Origin: Streptomyces brasiliensis
GTDB taxonomy: Bacteria; Actinomycetota; Actinomycetes; Streptomycetales; Streptomycetaceae
Assembly (NCBI RefSeq): GCF_014647875.1
Contig: NZ_BMQA01000004.1
Location: forward strand, 124,001-188,000
DNA length: 64,000 nt
Direction: 5' to 3'
Shown: in pieces, positions 29,579 to 39,201 of the stretch
Numbering within the stretch: position 1 is the stretch's first letter
Layout of the letters: each line of letters opens with the position of its first letter
The notes under the pieces: model-generated
Database searches by the model: none
What the model was told of the DNA's origin: nothing
Seen by the model: the letters and a program-made list of their open reading frames with translations, nothing else
Made by a program: the position numbers and the translations under genes

Positions 29579-29910
29579 ATTCTTGGGGCTGCGCTGCGGG
29601 TCGGGGCGTGCCACGTCGCGATACATGGTCGCGACGGACGCATGCCGCAGTTCTGCACGGCGCAGTCAGCACCCGGTCGGCACGACAGCCGGTACCGCGC
29701 CCGCAAACAGGGACCGAGCAGAGCAAATCGGAAAGCCTCCTTCGCGGCCTCGTCGCAACCGTCGCGAGGCCCTCGGTACCGCATCCATGGTGGGCGCGCG
29801 CACTCCAACACCCAGAACTATGGTGTCCCGCCACATGTGCGCCTGACCTGCGACTTCCTACGGTGACCCGACACGTACCCGTCCCCACCGCACACGAGGA
29901 AGTGGCGCAC
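29579..29910. other. Intergenic region upstream of the MHS transporter
   Basis: About 330 bp with no supportable gene; frames on both strands are short and lack ribosome-binding sites. It probably holds the transporter promoter, but no clear -35/-10 pair could be chosen. Confidence 0.4.
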
Positions 29911-31305
29911 ATGGCCTCCGCAGCATCCGCTCCTCCGACACCGGCAAAGCTCCCCCGCATCGTCGCCGCCAGCCTCATCGGCACCACCATCGAGTGGTAC
30001 GACTTCTTCCTGTACGGCTCGGCCGCCGCGCTCGTGTTCAACAAGCTGTTCTTCCCGGACTCCGATCCGCTCGTCGGCACGCTGCTGTCGTTCCTGACGT
30101 ACGCCGTCGGGTTCGCCGCCCGGCCGCTGGGCGCCCTGGTGTTCGGGCACTACGGTGACCGGCTCGGCCGCAAGAAGCTGCTGGTCCTGAGCTTGCTGCT
30201 GATGGGCGGCGCGACCTTCGCGATCGGTCTGCTGCCGACGCACGCGACCGTCGGATCCGCGGCACCCGTGCTGCTGACCCTGCTGCGCCTCGTCCAGGGA
30301 TTCGCCCTGGGCGGCGAGTGGGGCGGTGCCGTCCTGCTGGTGTCGGAGCACGGGGACGCACGCCGGCGCGGATTCTGGGCCTCGTGGCCGCAGACCGGGG
30401 CACCGGCCGGACAACTCCTGGCCACCGGTGTCCTGTCGTTCCTCACCGCCGTGCTGTCCGACGCCGCGTTCGGCAGCTGGGGCTGGCGGATTCCGTTCCT
30501 GCTCTCCGGTGTCCTGGTCGTCGTCGGTTTGTGGATTCGTCTGTCTGTCGATGAATCGCCCGTGTTCCAGGAGGCGTTGGAGCGCGCCGAGGCCCGCAAG
30601 GCGACCGCCGCAGGGGACGCCGAGAAGCTGCCGCTCGTCTCCGTGCTGCGGCACCACTGGCGTGATGTGCTCGTGGCGATGGGCGCGCGCATGGCGGAGA
30701 ACATCAGCTACTACGTGATCACCGCGTTCATCCTCGTCTACGCCACCGAGTCGGCCGGCGTCTCCAAGCAGACGGCGCTGAACGCCGTGCTCATCGGATC
30801 TGCCGTGCACTTCGCCGTGATCCCGGCGTGGGGCGCGCTGTCGGACCGGATCGGCCGCCGCCCGGTCTATCTGCTGGGCGCGGCCGGAGTCGGCCTGTGG
30901 ATGTTCCCGTTCTTCTCGCTCGTCGACACCGCCTCCTTCGGCAGCCTGGTGCTGGCCGTCACCGTGGGCCTGGTGCTGCACGGCGCGATGTACGCGCCCC
31001 AGGCCGCGTTCTTCTCGGAGATGTTCGCGACCCGGATGCGCTACTCCGGCGCGTCCATCGGCGCCCAGTTCGCCTCCGTCGCCGCCGGTGCGCCCGCGCC
31101 TCTCATCGCCACGGCGCTGCTCGCCGAGTACGACAGCTCGGCCCCGATCGCCCTGTATGTGATCGCCGCTGCCGTGCTCACCCTGATCGCCGTGGGAGTG
31201 GCCAAGGAGACCCGGCACTGGGACCTCGCCGACGTCACGGCCGACAGCGTCGCGGACGCGGAGAAGTCCGCCGGTGCGCAGGCGGCGGACGCCCGGACCG
31301 TCTGA
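29911..31305 (+). CDS. MHS-family (metabolite:H+ symporter) major facilitator transporter
   Basis: 464 residues from ATG at 29911, with CGAGGAAG upstream. Twelve hydrophobic segments are visible. The family signature GTTIEWYDFFLYG opens TM1, and the loop 2-3 motif GHYGDRLGRKKLL is present, with its repeat at SDRIGRRPVYLLG. MHS members (ShiA, ProP, KgtP types) import organic acids or compatible solutes with protons. The neighbouring PucR regulator and 3-hydroxybutyrate dehydrogenase suggest a carboxylate substrate, but they are convergent and the link is weak. Confidence 0.9.
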   Translation: MASAASAPPTPAKLPRIVAASLIGTTIEWYDFFLYGSAAALVFNKLFFPDSDPLVGTLLSFLTYAVGFAARPLGALVFGHYGDRLGRKKLLVLSLLLMGGATFAIGLLPTHATVGSAAPVLLTLLRLVQGFALGGEWGGAVLLVSEHGDARRRGFWASWPQTGAPAGQLLATGVLSFLTAVLSDAAFGSWGWRIPFLLSGVLVVVGLWIRLSVDESPVFQEALERAEARKATAAGDAEKLPLVSVLRHHWRDVLVAMGARMAENISYYVITAFILVYATESAGVSKQTALNAVLIGSAVHFAVIPAWGALSDRIGRRPVYLLGAAGVGLWMFPFFSLVDTASFGSLVLAVTVGLVLHGAMYAPQAAFFSEMFATRMRYSGASIGAQFASVAAGAPAPLIATALLAEYDSSAPIALYVIAAAVLTLIAVGVAKETRHWDLADVTADSVADAEKSAGAQAADARTV

Positions 31306-31325
31306 CCCGCACCGCCCCCGCTGCG

Positions 31326-31353
31326 CCCCCGTACGGTCTCGGCCGTGCGGGGG
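31326..31353. terminator. Bidirectional terminator between MHS transporter and pucR-type gene
   Basis: CCCCCGTACGG (31326-31336) pairs with CCGTGCGGGGG (31343-31353) through one G-U pair, with the 6-nt loop TCTCGG. It fills the gap between two convergent genes. Confidence 0.75.
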
Positions 31354-33321
31354 TCAGTGGCGCGTCGGTGCCGCCAGCCTGTGCAGTCTCAGAGCCAGTT
31401 GGATCTCCAGCACGCGGGCGGGGCCCTGCCAGTCGTCGCCGAGCAGGCGGCCGACGCGCTCCAGCCGCTGGGCGACCGTGTTCACATGGACGTGGAGTTC
31501 GTCCTTGGTGCGGGCGGGGCTCATGCCGCAGGCGAAGTACGCGTCGAGGGTGCGCAGCAGGTCCGTGCCGCGCCGCTCGTCGTACGCCACGACGGGGCCG
31601 ATCGTGCGGTCGACGAATCCCGCCACGTCCCGCTCGCCGGCCAGGAGCAGTCCCAGGAAGCCGAAGTCCTCGGCCGCGGCGCCGTCACCTCGGCGGTCCA
31701 GGAGCCGTAGCGCGTCGAGGCAGCGGCGGCCCTCCGCGTAGGCGGCGGCCAAGGCATCGGGATGCGCCAGGAGGCCGGCCACGGGAGCGGAGGCCCCGAC
31801 CGTGACGGGTTCGTGGACGGCCGTACCGAGCTGGCGTGCGGTACGGCGGGCCGCCTCCGTCGCCGTGTCACCCGGGCCGAGGGGCAGGAGCAGCACGGTG
31901 CCGCCGTCGCGCGCCGCCGCCAGGCCGTGCCGGGTGGCGGCGAGGTGGGACGCGGCGGCCCACAGCCGGCGGCGGGCCGCGGCCTCCTGCTCGGCGTCGG
32001 CCGCGGGACCGTCGAGACGGGCCGCCAGCACGGTGTGGGTGGCGTCGAGGTCGGCGTGCAGCCGTGAGGCACGTTCGCGCAGCAGGCGCGGGTCGCGGTC
32101 CCGTGCGTCCAGCAGGTCGTCGAGCAGTTCGCCGCGCACGCGCTGTTCGGCCTCGGCGGCGGAGCGGCGGGCGAGCAGGAGCAGCGAGGTGACCATCGCG
32201 GCCCGCTCCAGGGTGCGCTGGTCGACCGGGTCGAGGCCGGCGTGACCGCGCAGCACCAGTGCCCCGAGGAGTTCGCCGCCCGCGGCGACCGCGGCGATCC
32301 AGTTCGCCCCGTGCAGGACCGCGTGCCCCTCGGCCCGGGACGCCTCCAGCGCCTCGGGGGGCGCGGTGTCCGCCTCCGCGAACTCGACCGTGCCGTCCAG
32401 CACTTCGGAGACCGCCGCGGCGACGTCGTGAACTCCGCCTCCGCGCAGGACGAGTTCGGCCAGCCGGTCGTGGACCTCCGAGGCACGCTCGATGACAGCA
32501 CTGCGGTCGCGGATGATCTCGTTGGCGCGCTCCAGGCCGGCCAGCGCCGACCTGGTCTCGGTGAGCAGGTTCGCGGTGTCGATCGCGGCCGCGGCGAGCG
32601 CGGCGAACGAGCCGAGCAGCGCGATCTGTTCCCGCTCGAAGACCCGCGCCCGGCGGTCCGCCGCGAACAGCACGCCGATGACGTGCGGCCCCAGCATCAG
32701 CGGAACACCGAGGATGGCGACCAGGCCCTCGTCCCGCACGCCGGCGTCGATGGTGAGCGTGTGCTGGAAGCGGCCGTCCTTGAAATAGTCGTCGGTGACG
32801 TACGGCCGGGCCGTCTGGGCGACGAGCCCGCCGAGCCCCTCCCCCATGCCGAGCCGCAGCTGCTGGAAGCGGGCCGCGACCGAGCCCTCGGTCACGCGCA
32901 TGTACGTGTCGCCCCGGGCCGGGTCGTTGAGGCTGAGGTAGGCGACGTCCGTACCGAGCAGCGAACGGGCACGCTGCACGATCGCCTGCAGGACGGCGTC
33001 CAGATCCCGGAGACCCGCCAGGTCGTGCGCGGTCTCGAACAGCGCGGACAGCTCCGCCTCGCGCCTGCGCCGCCCCTCCAGCTCCGCGCGCACCCGCAGC
33101 GCCAGGAGCTTGGCCTTCTCCAGCGCGGCGATCCGGTCGGCGGGCCTTCCCTCGGCGCGGGCGAGGAGCACCGGCTGCTCGTACGCCTCGGCCGGGGCGC
33201 CGCGCGCCAGCAGTTCGAGGAACGGGGCCTCCACGCCGTCGTCCGGCGTGCGGGCAGGACCGGCCGGCACCGCGGCGTCGGTGGCGGTGCGCCCGTCGGA
33301 CTGCACGTGATCGCGAGACAT
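31354..33321 (-). CDS. GAF/PucR-type transcriptional regulator
   Basis: 655 residues from ATG at 33321. A short coiled coil is followed by a GAF domain (residues ~95-240; SLLGTDVAYLSLNDP, FAADRRARVFEREQIALLGS), a middle helical/GAF-like region and a C-terminal PucR helix-turn-helix of the HTH_30 type (LDAYFACGMSPARTKDELHV, then NTVAQRLERVGRLLG). It lies 76 bp downstream of the 3-hydroxybutyrate dehydrogenase gene on the same strand and probably regulates it. The effector is unknown. Confidence 0.9.
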   Translation of the reverse strand: MSRDHVQSDGRTATDAAVPAGPARTPDDGVEAPFLELLARGAPAEAYEQPVLLARAEGRPADRIAALEKAKLLALRVRAELEGRRRREAELSALFETAHDLAGLRDLDAVLQAIVQRARSLLGTDVAYLSLNDPARGDTYMRVTEGSVAARFQQLRLGMGEGLGGLVAQTARPYVTDDYFKDGRFQHTLTIDAGVRDEGLVAILGVPLMLGPHVIGVLFAADRRARVFEREQIALLGSFAALAAAAIDTANLLTETRSALAGLERANEIIRDRSAVIERASEVHDRLAELVLRGGGVHDVAAAVSEVLDGTVEFAEADTAPPEALEASRAEGHAVLHGANWIAAVAAGGELLGALVLRGHAGLDPVDQRTLERAAMVTSLLLLARRSAAEAEQRVRGELLDDLLDARDRDPRLLRERASRLHADLDATHTVLAARLDGPAADAEQEAAARRRLWAAASHLAATRHGLAAARDGGTVLLLPLGPGDTATEAARRTARQLGTAVHEPVTVGASAPVAGLLAHPDALAAAYAEGRRCLDALRLLDRRGDGAAAEDFGFLGLLLAGERDVAGFVDRTIGPVVAYDERRGTDLLRTLDAYFACGMSPARTKDELHVHVNTVAQRLERVGRLLGDDWQGPARVLEIQLALRLHRLAAPTRH

Positions 33322-33397
33322 GCTCACAGGATTACGCATCGCCGGTCCGTCCGTTCGAGCCTGTGGAAAACACCGCGGCACGTCGGAGACGGCCCGC

Positions 33398-34198
33398 TCA
33401 GTGGGCCGTCCACCCTCCGTCGAGCACCAGCGACGTGCCGGTGACGAACGAGGCCTGCGGGCTGCACAGGTACACCACGGCCTCGGCGACCTCCTCCGGC
33501 TCGATGAGCCGTTTGACGGCACTGTCCTTGAGGAGCACCTCGGCCGGTACGCGTTCCTCGGGGATGCCGTGCGCCCGTGCCTGGTCGGCGATCTGCCGCT
33601 CGACCAGTGGGGTGCGCACATAGGCGGGATTCACACAGTTGGAGGTGACCCCATGGGGTGCGCCCTCCAGCGCGGTGGTCTTGGACAGGCCCTCCAGACC
33701 ATGTTTGGCGGACACATAGGCCGACTTGAAGGCGGAGGCGCGGAGACCGTGGACGGAGGACACATTGACGATCCGGCCCCACCCTTGTCCGTACATGTGG
33801 GGCAGGGCGCCGCGAATCAACCGGAACGGGGCCTCCAGCATGACAGTGAGCACCGTGTGGAAGACGTCCGGCGGGAACTCCTCGATGGGACGCACCAGTT
33901 GGAGCCCGGCATTGTTGACCAGGACATCGGTGCCCGCGGCGGCGAGCTCGGCGGCGTCCAGATCGGTGAGGTCGAGGACGTGCGGTTCGACCGTGCCGGC
34001 CAGGTCCCGGGCCCGCTCGGCGAGCTCGTCCAGGCCCGCCACGTCCCGGTCGACGGCTCTCACCTCGGCGCCGGCCGCGGCCAGGCGCAGCGCGCAGGCA
34101 CGGCCGATGCCGCCGGCGGCGCCGGTGACAAGGGCCGTGCGGCCTCCGAGGTCGAGCGAGAGGGCGGGAGGTCCAGGCAGGGCGCTGAGCGAGGTCAT
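33398..34198 (-). CDS. bdhA: 3-hydroxybutyrate dehydrogenase (short-chain dehydrogenase)
   Basis: 266 residues from ATG at 34198. It is a classical SDR with TGAAGGIG for NAD binding, NNAG, the catalytic Ser in NVSSVHG and the YxxxK pair in AYVSAKHG. The segment SAYVSAKHGLEGLSKTTALE and the C-terminal FVTGTSLVLDGGWTAH are typical of D-3-hydroxybutyrate dehydrogenases. It oxidises 3-hydroxybutyrate to acetoacetate in ketone-body or PHB turnover. It is likely cotranscribed with the downstream PucR regulator. Confidence 0.9.
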   Translation of the reverse strand: MTSLSALPGPPALSLDLGGRTALVTGAAGGIGRACALRLAAAGAEVRAVDRDVAGLDELAERARDLAGTVEPHVLDLTDLDAAELAAAGTDVLVNNAGLQLVRPIEEFPPDVFHTVLTVMLEAPFRLIRGALPHMYGQGWGRIVNVSSVHGLRASAFKSAYVSAKHGLEGLSKTTALEGAPHGVTSNCVNPAYVRTPLVERQIADQARAHGIPEERVPAEVLLKDSAVKRLIEPEEVAEAVVYLCSPQASFVTGTSLVLDGGWTAH

Positions 34199-34252
34199 GG
34201 TCCGACCCTAAGCAGCGCCCTCATCAGGCCACATGTGCTCACACCCCATACT

Positions 34253-34732
34253 TCATTCAAAACTCGTGGGTTCGAACCATGTGGGTTCGTCGGACAGGGC
34301 CCGCTTGAGCCGGACCAGCTGGTGGTCGTCCATCTTGGGAAGGGCGTCGACCTCGAACCAGCCGACGTCGAGGGATTCGTCGTCGTTGACGCGCGCCTCG
34401 CCGCCGACCGCACGGCAACGGAAGGTGATGTCCATGAACTGGCAGATGTCGCCGTTGTCGTAGGTGACCTGTCGCCCGGCCTTCACCATGACGACCCGCT
34501 CGGCGACGCAGCGTACGGCGGACTCCTCGTACACCTCCCGCTCGGCACAGGCGGCGGGCTGCTCACCGGGGTCGGGGATGCCCGAGAGCAGCGCCCACTT
34601 GTGGTTGTCCGCGCGCTGTCCCAGCAGCACTCTGCCCCGGTCGTCGAAGACGACGGCACTGACGCCGGGGAGCCACAGCAGCTGGTGACCCGCTGAGGTC
34701 CGGAGGGTGCGGATGAAGTCAGGAGTAGCCAT
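34253..34732 (-). CDS. Nudix hydrolase
   Basis: 159 residues from ATG at 34732. The Nudix box reads GIPDPGEQPAACAEREVYEE then SAV, keeping all Glu ligands (Gx5Ex7REUxEE) with Ala in place of the final Gly. The N-terminal part (LPGVSAVVFDDRGRVLLGQR) is typical of ADP-ribose or NTP pyrophosphohydrolases. The exact nucleotide substrate cannot be given. It is transcribed alone. Confidence 0.92.
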   Translation of the reverse strand: MATPDFIRTLRTSAGHQLLWLPGVSAVVFDDRGRVLLGQRADNHKWALLSGIPDPGEQPAACAEREVYEESAVRCVAERVVMVKAGRQVTYDNGDICQFMDITFRCRAVGGEARVNDDESLDVGWFEVDALPKMDDHQLVRLKRALSDEPTWFEPTSFE

Positions 34733-34800
34733 GCGCCCGACCCTAACGGGCCGGCCGCGTCACACCACCTGAGCGCCGGGGGCGCGGGTGTCGCGCCCGG

Positions 34801-36414
34801 TCACGCCTCGGCGGCACGCCGCCTGCGCACGACGCCCGCCCCGATCGCCCAGCCGAGGCCGCCCGCGGCGACGACCACGAGCGCGATCTCGGGCAGGATC
34901 CCCAGCCCGGTGGCAGGCGTCTCGGAGGAGCGCAGCGGGATCTTCTGGACCAGATAGGCCGGCACGAACATCCCGGTCTTCTGGGTGATCTTCCCGTCCG
35001 GCATGATCACCGCGCTGACCCCGCTGGTCACCGGCACGGTCACGGTCCGGCTGTGCTCGACGGCGCGGATGCGGGACATGGCGAGCTGCTGGTAGGTCAT
35101 CTCACTGCGGTCGAAGGTCGCGTTGTTGCTCGGCACCGAGATCAGCTGCGCGCCGTGGGTGACGGTGTCCCGCACGGCCCAGTCGAAGGCGGCCTCGTAG
35201 CAGGTGACGAGGCCGACCTTGGCGCCGTCGACGTCGAAGACGCCAGGCTCCGTCCCCCTGCTGAAGTCCTGGCGGACCATGCTGGTCCAGTCCTTGTTGA
35301 CCGCCCCGAGGAGCGAGCGCAGCGGGAGGTATTCACCGAAAGGCTGCACCTGACGCTTGTCGTACGTCTGAGTGGGCCCCTTGACCGGGTCCCACAGGAT
35401 CTGCTCGTTGAGCAGCTTGCCGTCCTTCTCGACGACACCGCCGACCGAGATGGGCACGCCGATCGCCCTGGCCGCGTCGTCGATGACCACGGCCGCGTCG
35501 GCGTTGGCGAAGGGGTCGATGTCGGAGGAGTTCTCCGGCCACAGCACGAAGTCGGGCCTCGCGACCTTGCCCGCCTTGACGTCGGCGGCCAGCTTCAGCG
35601 TCTCGCGCACGTGGTAGTCGAGCACGGCGCGGCGCTGGGCGTTGAACTCGAGGCCGGAGCGGGGCACGTTGCCCTGGATGACGGCGACGGTCGCCGTGCC
35701 GTCCTCGGCCTTGTCGCTCACCAGCGGCCGGGCGGCGACGGCGCCCACCACCGGAACGGCCACGCTCAGCAGCGCAGCGGCGGCAGCCCCCTTGCGGACG
35801 GCACGGGTGCGGCGCCCCGCGACCACCAGCCGCCCTGCCTCGTACAGGCCGAATCCGCACAGCACCACGGCGAAACCGAGCACCGGCGTGCCGCCGACCG
35901 CGGCGAGCGGCAGGAAGACGCCGTCCGCCTGACCGAACGCGATCTTGCCCCAGGGGAAGCCGCGGAACGGCACGCGCGCGCGTACGGCCTCGCCCGCTAT
36001 CCACAGGGCGGCGGCCCACAACGGCCAGGCGGGAAGCTTTGACACCGCGGCGACGCCGACGCCGACGAGGGCGACGAAGACCGCCTCCACCGCGACCAGC
36101 GCGAGCCAGGGCCCGGCGCCGACCTCGACGCCGGTCCACACCAGCAGCGGCAGCAGGAAGCCGAGGCCGAAGAGGTATCCCAGGCCGAGGGCCGCCTTCC
36201 AACTGCGGCCGCGCAGCACCCAGGCGAAGCCTGCGAAGGCGGGCAGGGCCAGCCACCACAGGGTGCGCGGCGGGAAGCTCACGTACAGCAGCACGCCGCA
36301 CAGGGCGGCGGCAGCGGCCGGGACCAGTCGCCGCAGCCATGCCGTGCGCGCGCTGGACGCGGGCGGCGGCTCGAGCTGATCCGACTGGTCCACGGGGGGT
36401 GCGGTGACGGTCAC
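34801..36414 (-). CDS. lnt: Apolipoprotein N-acyltransferase
   Basis: 537 residues from GTG at 36414; an in-frame extension to 36534 was rejected as unrelated. An N-terminal set of about six to seven membrane helices precedes a periplasm-facing nitrilase domain. The catalytic triad motifs are present: Glu in LWPENSS, Lys in the TYDKRQVQPFGEYLP region and Cys in VTCYEAAF. A final membrane helix closes the protein. It adds the third acyl chain to diacylated lipoproteins. Streptomyces carry one or two Lnt homologues. It is divergent from an O-antigen-ligase-like gene. Confidence 0.93.
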   Translation of the reverse strand: MTVTAPPVDQSDQLEPPPASSARTAWLRRLVPAAAAALCGVLLYVSFPPRTLWWLALPAFAGFAWVLRGRSWKAALGLGYLFGLGFLLPLLVWTGVEVGAGPWLALVAVEAVFVALVGVGVAAVSKLPAWPLWAAALWIAGEAVRARVPFRGFPWGKIAFGQADGVFLPLAAVGGTPVLGFAVVLCGFGLYEAGRLVVAGRRTRAVRKGAAAAALLSVAVPVVGAVAARPLVSDKAEDGTATVAVIQGNVPRSGLEFNAQRRAVLDYHVRETLKLAADVKAGKVARPDFVLWPENSSDIDPFANADAAVVIDDAARAIGVPISVGGVVEKDGKLLNEQILWDPVKGPTQTYDKRQVQPFGEYLPLRSLLGAVNKDWTSMVRQDFSRGTEPGVFDVDGAKVGLVTCYEAAFDWAVRDTVTHGAQLISVPSNNATFDRSEMTYQQLAMSRIRAVEHSRTVTVPVTSGVSAVIMPDGKITQKTGMFVPAYLVQKIPLRSSETPATGLGILPEIALVVVAAGGLGWAIGAGVVRRRRAAEA

Positions 36415-36628
36415 CCGGGGAGTGTACGGCGGGTGGCCTGGCCGCCGACAGCGCGGTCCGCAGGGCGGTGCCCCCCGGGCAACCACGCCTGGCGGCCATG
36501 CCGTTCCTGCGCGACACATCCACAAAACGGTCATCAGCCGTTACGGTGTGCCGAAGTCCGTGTCGTGCGGCCGGCCACGGCCCGCGAGCGGTGTCTGCCA
36601 CAGGTCGGGGGACCGGAGGGGCGACGGG

Positions 36629-37678
36629 GTGGGGACGACCGGAACGGCGTCCGCTGTGGGGGCGGATAAGGACAACGACAGACGAAACGTTTCTGACGCA
36701 GTGGGCGTCGTCGTGCTCGGCGCCTGTGCCGTGTGGTCGCTCGTCACGGCGGCGGCGCACGACGGCCGCCCCGAGGGCATGCTCCTCGCGGTGCTCGCCG
36801 TCTCCGCCGGCTACGCCTCCGGCCGGATCTCGGGCGCGCTGCTGCCGGTCGCCGCGCCCTGTGCCGGCGCGCTGGCCGGGTTCGGCCTCGCGGTGGCCAT
36901 GCCGCATCTCGCGCCGGGACCCCAGATCACCGCCCCGCTCGGACACGCCGGCGCCACCGCCGCCCTGCTCACCCTGGCCACCGGAGCCGTGTGCTGCGCC
37001 GCCTGGGCCACCCCGCTGCGGGTCCTGCGGCTGGCCCTGCGCGGGCTGGCCGTCGGCATCGTGGTGACCGGCGCCGTCGTGGGCTCGGCGACCGGATCCG
37101 TCCTGGGCGCCGTCGTCCTGCTGTGCTCGCTCGCCGCCGGCCGGATCCGCCGCCGCGGCCTGGGCATCCTGGGCCTCGCCCTCGCGACGGCGCTGGTGAC
37201 GGGCGTGACCTGGGCGGTCGCCGGGAACGTGCTGCCGGACGGCCTGGCCGATTCCTTGGCGGGCCGGCTGACGCCGCGGCGCGTCGCGCTGTGGCAGGAC
37301 GCCCTGCATCTGGCGGGCCGGGACACGGTGCTGGGTGTCGGCCCCGGCCGGTTCGGCGAACTGAGCGCGGTGGCCCCGCAGACGCTCCTGCCCGACGGCA
37401 AGCCGCACTCGGCGCCGCTGCAGCAGGCCGCCGAGCAGGGACTTGTCGGGGTGGGTCTCCTTGCGGCGGCGTTCTGCTGGGTCCTGTACGCGCTGTGGCG
37501 TACGGCCCGGCCCACGCCGGTCGCCCTCACCGCGGGCGCGGCCCTCACCGCGCTGGCGGCGATAGCGGCGGTGGGCGACGCGCTGAGTTTCACGACGGTG
37601 TCGGTGAGCGCGGGACTGCTGGCCGGGCTGGCCACGGCCCGCCCGCTCGCGGGCGACCGCGGCGCCGGGCCGGGGTGA
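36629..37678 (+). CDS. O-antigen ligase-like polytopic membrane protein
   Basis: 349 residues from GTG at 36629, with GGAGGGG upstream; the frame opens earlier but that part has no membrane segments or ribosome-binding site. About nine hydrophobic segments are visible. The loop RRVALWQDALHLAGRDTVLG, then GVGPGRF and HSAPLQQAAEQGLVG, resembles the Wzy_C/O-antigen ligase signature (GxGxGxF ... HN). Substrates in actinobacteria are unclear; it may polymerise or transfer a cell-surface polysaccharide. It converges with the PH-domain gene. Confidence 0.8.
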   Translation: MGTTGTASAVGADKDNDRRNVSDAVGVVVLGACAVWSLVTAAAHDGRPEGMLLAVLAVSAGYASGRISGALLPVAAPCAGALAGFGLAVAMPHLAPGPQITAPLGHAGATAALLTLATGAVCCAAWATPLRVLRLALRGLAVGIVVTGAVVGSATGSVLGAVVLLCSLAAGRIRRRGLGILGLALATALVTGVTWAVAGNVLPDGLADSLAGRLTPRRVALWQDALHLAGRDTVLGVGPGRFGELSAVAPQTLLPDGKPHSAPLQQAAEQGLVGVGLLAAAFCWVLYALWRTARPTPVALTAGAALTALAAIAAVGDALSFTTVSVSAGLLAGLATARPLAGDRGAGPG

Positions 37679-37699
37679 TCAGGAAGCAGGTGGCGGGCG

Positions 37700-38272
37700 T
37701 CAGCGCGCCGTGCCGGGCGCGATGGTGCGCAGTCTGTCCTTGATCGCGCGTACCGCCGACTCCGCGTTGTCCACGGTGATGGTGAACGTGTGGCCGTCCC
37801 AGAGGCGCAGGACGACGCCCTCGCCCTTGCGGACGACGACCGCGGTGCCCATCTCGGGACGCCACCGGTAGCCCCAGCCGCCCCAGTGGCGCGGGGTGAC
37901 CTGCGGCGCGAACTCGGCTCCGGCGACCTCGCTGAGCGGAATGCGGCGGCGCGGCACTCCGATGTGCCCGCAGCGCACCTCGAGGCACTCCTGGTCGAGC
38001 TTCAGGTCGACGTGCACGAAGGAGAGGGTGCCGAAGAGGACCAGCAGTCCGGCGGCGATGCAGCCGACGACGGACATGACGAGCGCCGTGATGCCCGATG
38101 TCCACGCGGAGGCGACGGCCAGCTCGATGCCGAGAGCCATACAGGCCGCGCCGACGAGCGCCAGCAGCCACTGGACCCGGTTCGTGGCGCGTCCGGTCCA
38201 CACTTCGGGGGGCACGGCTTTCTTGTCATGGGTCGCATGGGGGTGGTCCCTCATGCTTATGAGACTACTCAT
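37700..38272 (-). CDS. PH-domain-like membrane protein
   Basis: 190 residues from ATG at 38272; an alternative ATG at 38254 is equally possible and neither has a good ribosome-binding site. Two hydrophobic helices lie at about residues 33-80 (LLALVGAACMALGIELAVAS and ALVMSVVGCIAAGLLVLFGT). A cytoplasmic bacterial PH-like beta domain follows (RRRIPLSEVAGAEFAPQVTP, GTAVVVRKGEGVVLRLWDGH, TFTITVDNAESAVRAI). It is a common uncharacterised Streptomyces family. Confidence 0.8.
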   Translation of the reverse strand: MSSLISMRDHPHATHDKKAVPPEVWTGRATNRVQWLLALVGAACMALGIELAVASAWTSGITALVMSVVGCIAAGLLVLFGTLSFVHVDLKLDQECLEVRCGHIGVPRRRIPLSEVAGAEFAPQVTPRHWGGWGYRWRPEMGTAVVVRKGEGVVLRLWDGHTFTITVDNAESAVRAIKDRLRTIAPGTAR

Positions 38273-38358
38273 GTTTCGCTGCGCGGCTACCGGGTTGCGG
38301 AGGGTGACCGCCGTCGATGGCCGGGAACCGGACGGTGCGTGTCCGGGGTGGCCGCCGG

Positions 38359-39144
38359 TCAGCGGGCGGGGCTGGCAGCGGGCAGGAGCCGTCCCTCGGC
38401 ATAGGTGAGCGCGGTGGCGGGCAGTTCGCCCTCGCGTCCGCTGAGCAGCACCGTCAGGGTGCCCTCGGCCGGGGCGTCGGGGGCGGGCTGCTCGCCGATC
38501 CGGCGCAGGGCCTGCGCGGCCACCGCTCCCGCGGAGCCGTGCAGGACGAGCGGCGGGGCGTCGGACTGCTGCACGGCGGCGCGGATACGTTCCGCCACCA
38601 GCTCGTAGTGGGTACAGCCGAGGACGACGGTCGTCACCTCGTCCGGCGTCAGCTCGGCGGCCGCGGCGATCGCGGCGCCGACGGCAGCCTCGTCGGCGTG
38701 TTCCACGGCCTCGGCGAGCCCCCAGCAGGGCACCTCGGTGACGGGCACGCCGTCGGCGAACGCGTCGATGAGTCCGCGCTGGTAGGGGCTGCCGGTGGTG
38801 GCGGGCGTCGCCCAGATGGCGACGGGGCCGCCGCCGGCCGCGGCGGGCTTGATCGCCGGGACCGTGCCGATCACCGGGATGCCCGGCTCGAGGCGGGCGC
38901 GCAAAGCGGGCAGGGCGTGGACGGTCGCCGTGTTGCAGCCGACGATGAGCGCATGGGGCCGGTGGGCGGCGGCCGCCTCGGCGACGGCGAGGGCACGCCG
39001 GGTGAGGTCCTCGGGGGTGCGTGGTCCCCAGGGCATGCCCTCGGGGTCCAGGGAGAGCACGAGATCCGCGTCCGGGCGCAGGCGCCGTACCGCTGCGGTG
39101 GCCGCCAGCAGACCGATTCCGGAGTCCATGAGCGCGATCTTCAC
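38359..39144 (-). CDS. Aspartate/glutamate racemase-family protein
   Basis: 261 residues from ATG at 39144. It has the racemase fold with both catalytic cysteines: Cys70 (GCNTATVHA) and Cys177 (LGCTHYE), and the N-terminal DSGIGLL. The usual glutamate-racemase loop D..R.PYG reads DPEGMPWG here, so substrate preference may differ from MurI. It is divergent from a glycosyltransferase gene by 57 bp. It could supply D-glutamate or be an amino-acid racemase paralogue. Confidence 0.85.
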   Translation of the reverse strand: MKIALMDSGIGLLAATAAVRRLRPDADLVLSLDPEGMPWGPRTPEDLTRRALAVAEAAAAHRPHALIVGCNTATVHALPALRARLEPGIPVIGTVPAIKPAAAGGGPVAIWATPATTGSPYQRGLIDAFADGVPVTEVPCWGLAEAVEHADEAAVGAAIAAAAELTPDEVTTVVLGCTHYELVAERIRAAVQQSDAPPLVLHGSAGAVAAQALRRIGEQPAPDAPAEGTLTVLLSGREGELPATALTYAEGRLLPAASPAR

Positions 39145-39201
39145 GCGGCAACGATAGACGATGGCTCCCGGCGCACCCGGGTGGTGGGGCAGACTGCGCG
39201 G

